Below are positions 1 through 7,345 of a stretch of DNA of 11,856 bases, one piece after another. Location: NCBI GenBank assembly GCA_003520745.1, contig DOUE01000044.1, forward strand, positions 23,542-35,397, read 5' to 3'. The stretch is from Erysipelotrichaceae bacterium (GTDB lineage Bacteria; Bacillota_I; Bacilli_A; Erysipelotrichales; Erysipelotrichaceae). Each line of letters starts with the position of its first letter. Positions within the stretch are counted from its first letter, which is position 1. Position numbers and translations under genes: made by a program. Below the pieces are notes generated by a model. It had not been told where the DNA came from. It did no database searches and was given only the letters and a program-made list of their open reading frames with translations.

Positions 1-317
1 ACCCCCTGGTCGCCGTCGACAAGGACGGTCATCCCGCCACACTTCATCCTTTGACCGGTACGGCGATCGTCGGCGCACAGATGCCGATGTTCGATGAAGT
101 CAAGGAACTCTGCCGTAAGGCGGCGCGTGTCGTCGAGGGCATCCGCATCGTCGGATGGGACGTCTGCGTCACGGAAAAAGGACCGCTCTTGATCGAAGGG
201 AACCCATTTCCGGGAAACGACCTGACGCAACTCCCCGCCCACATGTTGGACGGATACGGTCGATATCATCAGTTCATGGACATTATAGAAGGACGAATCA
301 AAACCCCTCAAGACTAA
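1..317 (+). CDS. Sugar-transfer-associated ATP-grasp protein, C-terminal fragment
   Basis: This is the 3' part of a gene that begins before the window; the frame is open from base 3 to a TAA stop at 315-317. The roughly 104 visible residues carry the end of an ATP-grasp fold: a G-W-D-V strand followed by T-E-K-G-P and then L-I-E-G-N-P-F-P-G, where the Glu and Asn of E-G-N (codons at 195 and 201) are the usual Mg-ATP ligands. The spacing and the H-P-x-T-G and Q-M-P-M-F-D segments ahead of it match the ATP-grasp family found in polysaccharide and cell-surface sugar loci (often annotated alpha-L-glutamate ligase-related). Such enzymes form an acyl-phosphate and then an amide or similar bond; the substrate here cannot be told. 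The N-terminal lobe and any partner genes lie outside the window. Confidence 0.8.
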   Translation, partial: PLVAVDKDGHPATLHPLTGTAIVGAQMPMFDEVKELCRKAARVVEGIRIVGWDVCVTEKGPLLIEGNPFPGNDLTQLPAHMLDGYGRYHQFMDIIEGRIKTPQD

Positions 318-344
318 CTCTTCCACCTAAGGAAGAGTTTTTTT
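316..344 (+). terminator. Rho-independent terminator after the ATP-grasp gene
   Basis: A perfect 9-bp stem, AACTCTTCC at 316-324 and GGAAGAGTT at 331-339, encloses a 6-nt loop and runs into a T tract through 344. The left arm begins inside the TAA stop codon. The loop (ACCTAA) is also complementary to TTAGGT at 343-348, so a second pairing is possible. Confidence 0.85.
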
Positions 345-386
345 AGGTGATTTTCCTTTGGTTTCGTACCTACGGAGGGGTGAACC

Positions 387-818
387 ATGAAAACAGCACG
401 TATCCTCTTGTATCCGGATGAACAGCAGGAAGAACTTCTACAATCGATGGTCGACAACTATGCTTCGCATTTAGTCAAAAGGATTTCCGGTTCAAACGAA
501 GGCATAGGCTCCGCCTCTTCGCTCAGTCCGTCCACCCTCGCTCAACTCGAGCGGGATGTCCTGCGAAGACGGCGAAAATCGAAGGCGGACTGGAAACCCA
601 TAACCGCATACTGCCGATGGGGCGACGATTATCTGCTACGCGAACCTTTTCTTTATCTTCCTCGGACTCAAGAGGCATTCATCATGATTCCCTGCATGAT
701 CCGTCCGTTTCAAAAGAAACTGTTGGAAGGTGAGTTTCCGCCGACGTTGACGCTGAAAAAGATGAAAAAACACTGGTTTGCGTATCTCTTGGTGGATGAA
801 CATCAAAACCGCGAATAA
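387..818 (+). CDS. TnpB/IS605 OrfB N-terminal-like protein without nuclease domain
   Basis: A complete 143-residue protein with ATG at 387, preceded by a strong Shine-Dalgarno GGAGGGG at 374-380 with 6-nt spacing, ending in TAA. The start (K-T-A-R-I-L-L-Y-P-D-E-Q-Q-E-E-L-L) resembles the first strand and helix of IS605 OrfB/TnpB transposases, and the end (K-K-L-L-E-G-E then T-L-T-L-K-K-M-K-K-H-W-F-A-Y-L-L-V) resembles the beta strands that close their N-terminal barrel (WED-like) domain, just before the RuvC core normally starts. Between them lies a basic patch R60-R-R-R-K-S-K66. The protein stops there: no RuvC Asp/Glu motifs and no zinc ribbon, versus 350-450 aa for TnpB. No transposon ends or TnpA are visible. 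The clean start, good ribosome site and intact frame suggest a functioning small protein, perhaps nucleic-acid-binding, rather than decaying debris; that is inference. No clear own promoter was seen. Confidence 0.6.
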   Translation: MKTARILLYPDEQQEELLQSMVDNYASHLVKRISGSNEGIGSASSLSPSTLAQLERDVLRRRRKSKADWKPITAYCRWGDDYLLREPFLYLPRTQEAFIMIPCMIRPFQKKLLEGEFPPTLTLKKMKKHWFAYLLVDEHQNRE

Positions 819-830
819 TGGCGAAATCCT

Positions 831-859
831 TTTATTGTCTTGCATGCTAGGTTACAATA
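831..859 (+). promoter_or_regulatory. Probable promoter of gnd-zwf
   Basis: A good -10 box TACAAT (854-859) lies 17 nt after a weak -35 TTTATT (831-836). A Shine-Dalgarno GAGGG at 867-871 follows, 7 nt before the gnd ATG. The -35 is poor, so the promoter call rests mainly on the -10 and its position. Confidence 0.5.
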
Positions 860-878
860 AATAACAGAGGGCAATACA

Positions 879-2289
<1,411 letters not shown>

Positions 2290-2297
<8 letters not shown>

Positions 2298-3792
2298 TCA
2301 ACAACGAACAGTATTTACGATCTTCGGTTCGACCGGCGACCTGACCTACCGGAAACTCCTACCCGCATTCTATAACCTTTCGCACAGGAACCGTCTTGCG
2401 GAAGATTTCGTCTTGCTTTGCGTGGGACGGAAAAACTATACGACCGAACAATACCTCGAGATCGCATTGCCTTGGCTTAAAAAAGGCGTGCGGTTCAACT
2501 TCACCCAAGAAGCGTACGACGCATTCAAGAAGCATGTCCGATACGTCGTCATGGACATGAGCGATCCGGGGCAATACGTTATCCTGAAGAAGGATTATGA
2601 AACCATCCAAGCCTCCCTGCACCTCTATTACCTGGCGGTCGCACCGGAGTATTTCGAAAAGGTCGCGCGATCCCTTCGCGACGCCGGGATCCTGGACGAC
2701 GCGACCGGACATCGCGTCATCGTCGAAAAGCCGTTCGGGAAAGACCTGCAAAGCGCACGTGAAATCAACCGTACGATGACGGAGATCTTCGGCGAAGCCA
2801 ACGTCTATCGCATCGACCACTATCTCGGCAAGGAAATGATCCAAAACATCATGACCTTGCGTTTCGCCAACGGGATGTTCGAATCGGTATGGGACAAAGA
2901 CCATATCGATTTCGTCCAGATCAGCGCCACCGAAACGGTCGGCGTCGAGAACCGGGGACCCTACTACGACCAAGCCGGGGCATTGCAGGACATGGTCCAA
3001 AACCATCTCTTCCAGATCCTCTCCCTCATCGCGATGGAAGCCCCGAAGAGTCTGGATGCGAAAGACATCCGTGAGAAACAAATCCAAGTACTAAGAAACA
3101 TCGAAGGATTAAGCAAAGAAGAGATTACCCAGAGCCTGGTGTTGGGTCAATACGTCGCAAGCAGGGATCACAAATGGATCGCCTACACCGACGAAGAGAA
3201 GGTTGCGAAAGATTCGCTGACCGAAACCTTCGCGGCCTTGCATGTCACCTTGAAAGATCCCAATTGGACCGGCGTCCCGTTCTATATCCGTAGCGGGAAG
3301 CGTCTGCGTCAGAGGGCGACGTACGTGGTGATCGGGTTCAAGCGTCAGCACAACGACCTGTTCGCCGCACAGAATCCTTCCCAGGATTTGTTGCTTATCA
3401 AAATCCAGCCGGAAGAGGGCATTTATTTCCGCTTCAATGCGAAAAAACCGGGGTACGGCAGCGAAATTTCACGCGTCTCGATGGATTTCTGCCAGTCCTG
3501 CAATTTCGACAACCGCATCAACACGCCGGAAGCGTATGAACGCTTGTTGGATGAGGCGATGTCAGGGGACGACACCTTGTTCACATCATGGCAGCAGGTC
3601 GAGACGACTTGGCAGTTCGCACAAGTCATAAGCGATGCCCGAAATGAAGGCTTGATCAAACTCCATCCTTATCCGGCAGGGACCGACGGTCCGCAGGCCG
3701 CGCATGATCTACTCATGAAAGACCATCGACGCTGGATCGACTACGAACTCTCCGAATACAGCGAAACATTACAACACTATCCCAACGATTAA
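2290..3792 (+). CDS. zwf: Glucose-6-phosphate 1-dehydrogenase
   Basis: Oxidises glucose 6-phosphate to 6-phosphogluconolactone with production of NADPH, the entry step to the oxidative pentose phosphate pathway. The 500-aa length is typical. Visible motifs: the nucleotide-binding loop G13-S-T-G-D-L-T-Y-R-K22, E146-K-P-F-G150, and the active-site signature R174-I-D-H-Y-L-G-K-E182 with D176-H177 and K181 in their catalytic places. A later F-Y-I-R-S-G-K-R-L segment also fits the family. Its ATG lies inside the last codons of gnd in another frame, with only a weak purine stretch (GGGGACGGA) ahead of it, so expression probably depends on ribosomes finishing gnd. The gene order gnd then zwf is the reverse of the reaction order, and the 6-phosphogluconolactonase gene is not between them or elsewhere in the window. 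Confidence 0.97.
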
Positions 3793-3814
3793 GAAGCATC
3801 ATTGCTTCTTTTTT
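3791..3814 (+). terminator. Terminator after zwf
   Basis: A 7-bp stem AAGAAGC (3791-3797) and GCTTCTT (3804-3810), 6-nt loop, then four further Ts. The left arm starts within the zwf TAA stop. The right arm overlaps the -35 box of the next gene. Confidence 0.75.
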
Positions 3815-3830
3815 CGATTCGAACTACAAT
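3802..3830 (+). promoter_or_regulatory. Promoter of the patatin-like gene
   Basis: TTGCTT (3802-3807), a 17-nt spacer, then TACAAT (3825-3830). The -35 lies in the loop and right arm of the zwf terminator. A Shine-Dalgarno AGGAAG at 3837-3842 follows, so the 5' leader would be only about 13 nt. Confidence 0.7.
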
Positions 3831-3849
3831 AGACGTAGGAAGTGATGCC

Positions 3850-4758
3850 ATGAAACGGAAACTGGGAGTCGCCTTATCCGGAGGCGGGATGAAAGCTTAT
3901 GTGGAAATCGGCGTATTACGCGTACTTGAACAGAAAAACCTGAAAATCGACTGCATCTCGGGAACGAGCATGGGTTCGGTCATCGCGGCGCTGACCGCAT
4001 GCGGGGCAAACGTACAAGAATTGACGAGAATCATGCTTGAATTGGAGAAACAGTTCATCGACAAGCAGGTTTTCCTGCGCCCGAATCTCAGGGTGTTGCC
4101 GTTTGCGAAAAACAAGGCCGACGGGTTCATCGATGCGGAAATCATGGAGACGCTTTTTCAGAAACAGTTGGATCAATTCAACGTCACGATGATGATGGAT
4201 GTCAAGATGCCCTTGGTGATCACCGCGGTCGATCTGATCAGCGACAAGCTGGTCATCTTCACCAATGTGCCCAACTACTTCGCCAATAAAAAAGAGTGGA
4301 TCATCGTTTCGGATGTCCGACTCGCGGATGCCGTACGTGCGTCCTGCACCGTACCCATCGTCTTTAATACCAAGAAACTGCTGGAGATGCAGCTGGTGGA
4401 CGGCGGAGTCAAAATGAACCTGCCGGTTTCACCCTTACGAACGCTTCGATGCAACCGCATCCTTTCGGTTTCTTTGGACAACGAGGTGGAATATCAGGAA
4501 AGTTCGCAGTTGATCGACGTGGCGACGCGCATCATCACGATCATGGCGAAAGACATCAATACGCGTGCCAAGAAACTCGCGGATTACAACGTCAACGTCG
4601 ACGTCAGCAACATCGCGATCTTCGATGTCGGAAAAGGGGACCAATGCATCGAAGTCGGCTACGGAACCGCCAACGAGAAGTGGGGCGAGATCGAATCGGC
4701 GATGGCGATGAAAGGCGTGTTGGGGACGATCAAGGAAGAAATCGATAAACTCATCTAA
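3850..4758 (+). CDS. Patatin-like phospholipase / lipid acyl hydrolase
   Basis: A 302-aa serine hydrolase of the patatin family (RssA/YlbK-like), expected to cleave acyl chains from lipids at the membrane or in the cytosol; the substrate is not predictable. The nucleophile elbow G38-T-S40-M-G42 gives the catalytic Ser, and V183-D184-G185-G186 supplies the Asp of the Ser-Asp dyad. The oxyanion stretch is S10-G-G-G-M-K-A-Y-V-E-I-G-V-L: the Gly triplet is intact, but the second conserved Gly is Ala16 and the usual His before I-G-V-L is Glu19. No signal peptide or membrane helix is seen. ATG 3850 is chosen because AGGAAG sits 7 nt upstream; an in-frame TTG at 3802 lies within the terminator and -35 box and cannot be the start. 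The gene stands alone and is closed by a hairpin shared with the convergent mutY. Confidence 0.88.
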   Translation: MKRKLGVALSGGGMKAYVEIGVLRVLEQKNLKIDCISGTSMGSVIAALTACGANVQELTRIMLELEKQFIDKQVFLRPNLRVLPFAKNKADGFIDAEIMETLFQKQLDQFNVTMMMDVKMPLVITAVDLISDKLVIFTNVPNYFANKKEWIIVSDVRLADAVRASCTVPIVFNTKKLLEMQLVDGGVKMNLPVSPLRTLRCNRILSVSLDNEVEYQESSQLIDVATRIITIMAKDINTRAKKLADYNVNVDVSNIAIFDVGKGDQCIEVGYGTANEKWGEIESAMAMKGVLGTIKEEIDKLI

Positions 4759-4759
4759 A

Positions 4760-4787
4760 AAGACAGGTTCAACCCTGTCTTGTTTTC
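4760..4787. terminator. Bidirectional terminator between patatin gene and mutY
   Basis: An 8-bp stem AAGACAGG (4760-4767) and CCTGTCTT (4774-4781) with a 6-nt loop. On the plus strand it is followed by GTTTTCTT; on the minus strand it runs into TTTTTAG. The mutY TGA (4769-4771) is in the loop, so one arm codes the last mutY residues T-R-Q-G. Confidence 0.8.
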
Positions 4788-5764
4788 TTAAGGAATTTAC
4801 GATGCGCGGTAATCAGGGGAAGTGCCTCAAGCTCTTCCTCGCTTACCCATAACAGGGGTGCAAACGGTACGTCGGTTTTGGCGCGATAGTACGTCGTTTC
4901 CCAGACTTTGTGGCTGAACACATGTTTCTGCGACTCGATGCGCTCGATGTCTTTCAACGATGCAAGATCGATCTGGGAAGCGACGGGGAAACGGTAATAC
5001 CCCGCCATCAACCCGTCATCGCTTTCGCCGCTGACTGCGATTTTCCCGTCGTTATCCATAATGATGAAACAATCGTACTTCTCGGTGGGAACTTTCGCTT
5101 TCGCCTTTTTGATCGGATATCGCTCTGCCGTTTTGTCCCGATCGGCAAGGCAATGTTCCCTCACAGGGCAATGATCGCAATCCGGCGATTTCGGCGTACA
5201 AACCAACGCCCCCAACTCCATCATCGCTTGCGTGAATACGTGGGGGATCGATCCGTCGATCCAATCTTTCATCTTGTCGTCGACGATCGCTTGGGCGGAT
5301 GCGCTTGAGATCTCGGATTCGATCTTCATCAACCTGGACACGACCCGTGAAACATTCCCGTCGATCGCCGCCACTTTCTCGTCATAGACGATGGATGCGA
5401 TCGCCGCGGCCGTATACGGGCCGATCCCGGGGATCTTCAGGATTTGCGCATAGGAAGTCGGGAATTCGCCGTTTTCTTCTTGGACGAGCATTTTCGCCCC
5501 GTTATGAAGATTGCGGGCACGGTTATAATAGCCCAAGCCCTCCCACATCTTCAAGACATCGCCCTCCTGCGCGTCCGCTAGGCTTTGTATTGTCGGCCAA
5601 CGGTCCATCCATCGTTCATAATAGGGCAGCATCGTCTCGATGCGGGTCTGTTGGGCCATGATTTCACTGACCCATACCGAATATCCCTCGCGCGTTTTAC
5701 GGAAGGGGAGTTCACGGCAGTTTTCAAGATACCAACGCTGGAGTTGGGTGACGAAATTTTCCAT
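4769..5764 (-). CDS. mutY: A/G-specific adenine DNA glycosylase
   Basis: Removes adenine mispaired with 8-oxoguanine, preventing G:C to T:A mutations. The 331-aa protein has the full architecture. Residues 1-205 form the HhH-GPD glycosylase: catalytic E34 in W-V-S-E-I-M-A-Q-Q-T, helix-hairpin-helix L-K-I-P-G-I-G-P-Y-T-A (109-119), and catalytic Asp D135 in I-D-G-N-V-S-R. The [4Fe-4S] loop is complete with C189, C196, C199 and C205 (C-x6-C-x2-C-x5-C). The C-terminal NUDIX-like 8-oxoG-reading domain (about 228-328) keeps the F283-S-H285 loop that contacts 8-oxoG. The start is placed at ATG 5764, matching the M-E-N-F-V family start; an upstream in-frame start at 5794 would have to be translated through the promoter -10. 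No Shine-Dalgarno precedes ATG 5764, which fits the leaderless promoter described next. Confidence 0.95.
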   Translation of the reverse strand: MENFVTQLQRWYLENCRELPFRKTREGYSVWVSEIMAQQTRIETMLPYYERWMDRWPTIQSLADAQEGDVLKMWEGLGYYNRARNLHNGAKMLVQEENGEFPTSYAQILKIPGIGPYTAAAIASIVYDEKVAAIDGNVSRVVSRLMKIESEISSASAQAIVDDKMKDWIDGSIPHVFTQAMMELGALVCTPKSPDCDHCPVREHCLADRDKTAERYPIKKAKAKVPTEKYDCFIIMDNDGKIAVSGESDDGLMAGYYRFPVASQIDLASLKDIERIESQKHVFSHKVWETTYYRAKTDVPFAPLLWVSEEELEALPLITAHRKFLKKTRQG

Positions 5765-5770
5765 ACGGAT

Positions 5771-5779
5771 AGTATACCA
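5771..5779 (-). promoter_or_regulatory. Extended -10 promoter of mutY, apparently leaderless
   Basis: On the minus strand TGGTATACT is an extended -10 (TGn plus TATACT at 5776-5771). The mutY ATG starts exactly 7 nt after the box, where transcription would normally begin, so the mRNA would start at or near its AUG. No good -35 is seen at 16-18 nt. Confidence 0.55.
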
Positions 5780-5792
5780 TCCCGTTGAACGC

Positions 5793-5824
5793 AAAATAAA
5801 AGCGAATGACTCGCTTTTATTTTT
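5793..5824 (-). terminator. Strong terminator upstream of mutY
   Basis: A perfect 13-bp inverted repeat (5793-5805 with 5811-5823) around a 5-nt loop; the core AAAAGCGA/TCGCTTTT is followed on the minus strand by ATTTT. It would end minus-strand transcripts coming from the 5948-5976 promoter or from the ABC operon. The hairpin also has a T tail on the plus strand, but no plus-strand transcript is evident here. Confidence 0.8.
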
Positions 5825-5912
5825 GTTTCGGTTCTCAACCGCCGATTTTTGGAGGGAATGAAGAGATGTTTGTTAAGGATGGGGTTGAGAACGATTGAAG
5901 AGAGAACAATCA

Positions 5913-5935
5913 TTGACAACACCGTCCGTTGTCAA
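5913..5935. repeat. Perfect inverted repeat, possible operator or RNA hairpin
   Basis: TTGACAAC (5913-5920), 7-nt spacer, GTTGTCAA (5928-5935). It starts about 6 nt past the predicted start of the minus-strand transcript, a usual place for a repressor site, but it would also form the first hairpin of the candidate small RNA. The two readings cannot be separated from sequence alone. Confidence 0.5.
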
Positions 5936-5947
5936 GTTGTTACTTAC

Positions 5948-5976
5948 AGTATAACGTAACTTTCTTGACGACTCAA
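5948..5976 (-). promoter_or_regulatory. Minus-strand promoter in the gene-free stretch
   Basis: Read on the minus strand: TTGAGT (5976-5971), 17-nt spacer, TATACT (5953-5948). It points toward the candidate small RNA and mutY. It lies 38 nt after the stop of the ABC ATPase gene; no terminator is seen between them. Confidence 0.55.
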
Positions 5977-6013
5977 CCAAAGCAACCGTGAACGGGATGA
6001 AATTCTCGTGAAA

Positions 6014-6694
6014 TCAGGCGTTGAAATAAGACTCCGCCAACCCGTCGAAAACGACTCTTCCTTCACTGAGTTCGATGACGCGTTGACACATCGCCTGCGC
6101 GAATGGCAAGTCGTGGGTGATGATGATCAAAGTCAATCCACGTCCATGGAGCGACTTCAGCAATTCTTCGACTTTCTTGGTGTTTTCTTTATCCAAAGAT
6201 GACGTCGGTTCGTCGATCAACAGGATTTTCGGATTCAACACCAACGCCCGCGCGATCGCGATCCGTTGTTGTTGACCCCCCGAACACTGGTACGGGAATT
6301 TCGCGATTTGGTCCTTCAACCCAAGGACATCCAGGAGTTCGACCGCCGTTGCGATGCATTCGCTCTTGGGCTTTTTGGTCCGCAGTCGCAACGGCATGAC
6401 CAAATTGTCCAGAACGCTAAGGTGCGGAAATAGATTGAATTGCTGGAAAACGACACCGAGTTCGCTGGCGACCTTGTCCGACTTCTTCTGCTTGATGAAC
6501 GCCGGTTGGTTTTCGATCAGGTATTCGCCTTCATCGGGGACAAGCAACCCGCTGATGATCTTAAGCAAGGTCGTTTTTCCGCTTCCGCTCAGACCCAGAA
6601 TCCCGAGGATTTCGCCTTCGTTGACCGAAAACCCGATCCCTTTCAGAATCGGCTCTTGATCATAGGCATAGGTAATGTTTTGAAGTTTCAGCAT
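6014..6694 (-). CDS. Polar amino acid ABC transporter, ATP-binding subunit
   Basis: The 226-aa cytosolic ATPase that powers the importer encoded by the two genes ahead of it. All nucleotide-binding motifs are present in order: Walker A G34-L-S-G-S-G-K40-T, Q-loop Q84/Q85 in V-F-Q-Q-F-N-L-F-P-H, signature C137-S-G-G-Q-Q-Q-R144 (Cys in place of the common Leu), Walker B I-L-L-I-D161-E162-P, D-loop S-S-L-D168 and switch His194. The V-F-Q-Q-F-N-L-F-P-H stretch and overall size place it with the GlnQ/ArtP/HisP polar amino acid group. ATG 6694 follows the permease gene by 8 nt; its Shine-Dalgarno AGGTGG overlaps the permease TAG stop, indicating one operon with coupled translation. Which amino acid is moved cannot be read from this subunit. 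Confidence 0.93.
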   Translation of the reverse strand: MLKLQNITYAYDQEPILKGIGFSVNEGEILGILGLSGSGKTTLLKIISGLLVPDEGEYLIENQPAFIKQKKSDKVASELGVVFQQFNLFPHLSVLDNLVMPLRLRTKKPKSECIATAVELLDVLGLKDQIAKFPYQCSGGQQQRIAIARALVLNPKILLIDEPTSSLDKENTKKVEELLKSLHGRGLTLIIITHDLPFAQAMCQRVIELSEGRVVFDGLAESYFNA

Positions 6695-6702
6695 GGTTCC
6701 AC

Positions 6703-7344
6703 CTACATTTGTTTCAGGTATGTCTTCTCTAGACGTTTACCGACGGATACGACCATGAAGCTAAACAAGAGATAGAAGATCCCCGCGATGACCAAGGCGT
6801 CGACCCGCAGGTCTTTGCCCACGATTTCCTTGGCGTTGCGAAGCATTTCACCGATGGCGATGGCGGCAAGCAGGGAAGTGTCCTTGACCAGCGTGATCGC
6901 TTCGTTGATGAGCGGTAATAGCGTATTGCGAAACATTTGCGGGAGGATGATGTTGAAGATGATTTCACGCTTCTTCAACCCTAATACTTGTCCTGCCTGC
7001 CATTGTCCAAGCGGGATGATCGCCAGTCCGCTTCGGAAGATCTCCGCGAAATAGGCGGCGTAGTTGATGACGAAGGTGACGGTACCGGCGAAGAATCGGT
7101 CCATCCGCATCGGAATCAACAAGGGGATCGCATACATCGTCACATAGAGTTGCAAGAGCAACGGCGTACCGCGGATGATCCAGGTGAACACGCCGATGAT
7201 CGGTCGCGCCGGTTTCACCATATCCGCCAGTAAACCCAAGACTAAGCCCAAGGGCAAAGCCAGCGCCATCGTCAGGAGATAGACGGTCAGCGAGGTTTTG
7301 AATCCTTGGGCGATCGGGGGAAGGATTTCGAGCCAGTATTCCAT
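6703..7344 (-). CDS. Polar amino acid ABC transporter, permease subunit
   Basis: A 213-aa inner-membrane protein of the HisM/GlnP type that forms the transport path, probably as a homodimer since only one permease gene is present. About five hydrophobic helices are visible (near 17-39, 50-78, 83-105, 140-165, 180-203). R58-G-T-P-L-L-L-Q65 is the family signature after the first helices, and the EAA-type loop that docks on the ATPase is at about 115-135 (Q-A-G-Q-V-L-G-L-K-K-R-E ... I-L-P-Q). The ATG at 7344 is one base from the TGA of the binding-protein gene (TGATATG) and has no Shine-Dalgarno, so reinitiation is the likely way it is translated. An upstream extension of the frame to 7575 would run inside the binding-protein gene and is not credible. 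Confidence 0.93.
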   Translation of the reverse strand: MEYWLEILPPIAQGFKTSLTVYLLTMALALPLGLVLGLLADMVKPARPIIGVFTWIIRGTPLLLQLYVTMYAIPLLIPMRMDRFFAGTVTFVINYAAYFAEIFRSGLAIIPLGQWQAGQVLGLKKREIIFNIILPQMFRNTLLPLINEAITLVKDTSLLAAIAIGEMLRNAKEIVGKDLRVDALVIAGIFYLLFSFMVVSVGKRLEKTYLKQM

Positions 7345-7345
7345 A

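Larger units (their letters stand above)
5793..5941 (-). ncRNA. Candidate small RNA (about 149 nt)
   Basis: The gene-free stretch 5765-6013 contains, on the minus strand, a recognisable promoter (5976-5948), a predicted start near A5941 and a strong terminator at 5823-5793, with no convincing reading frame between. The transcript would fold into: a hairpin of 8 bp (TTGACAAC/GTTGTCAA, 5935-5913, 7-nt loop); a small hairpin GATTG/CAATC; and a 10-bp long-range helix pairing GTTCTCAACC (5892-5883 on the minus strand) with GGTTGAGAAC (5840-5831). That helix encloses about 42 nt rich in C and U, including UUCCCUCC, which is complementary to Shine-Dalgarno sequences. C-rich unpaired loops of this type are known in Gram-positive trans-acting small RNAs such as RsaE. 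I do not recognise a named RNA family, and an untranslated operon tail is an alternative. Confidence 0.4.

Noticed and set aside
387..818. Reading the TnpB-like gene as part of an intact IS605/IS200 element with a guide RNA
   Set aside because: No TnpA gene, no subterminal hairpin ends and no continuation of the frame into RuvC; the 60 nt after it hold the gnd promoter.
2359..3087. Long open frame of 242 codons antisense to zwf
   Set aside because: It lies wholly inside a well-supported gene, has no family resemblance, and is explained by codon bias in zwf leaving few stops on the opposite strand.
5866..5898. Plus-strand 10-codon frame with GGAGGG 9 nt upstream in the gene-free stretch
   Set aside because: No plus-strand promoter is visible and the GGAGGG is simply the complement of the C-rich part of the minus-strand candidate RNA. 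Too short to support as a gene.
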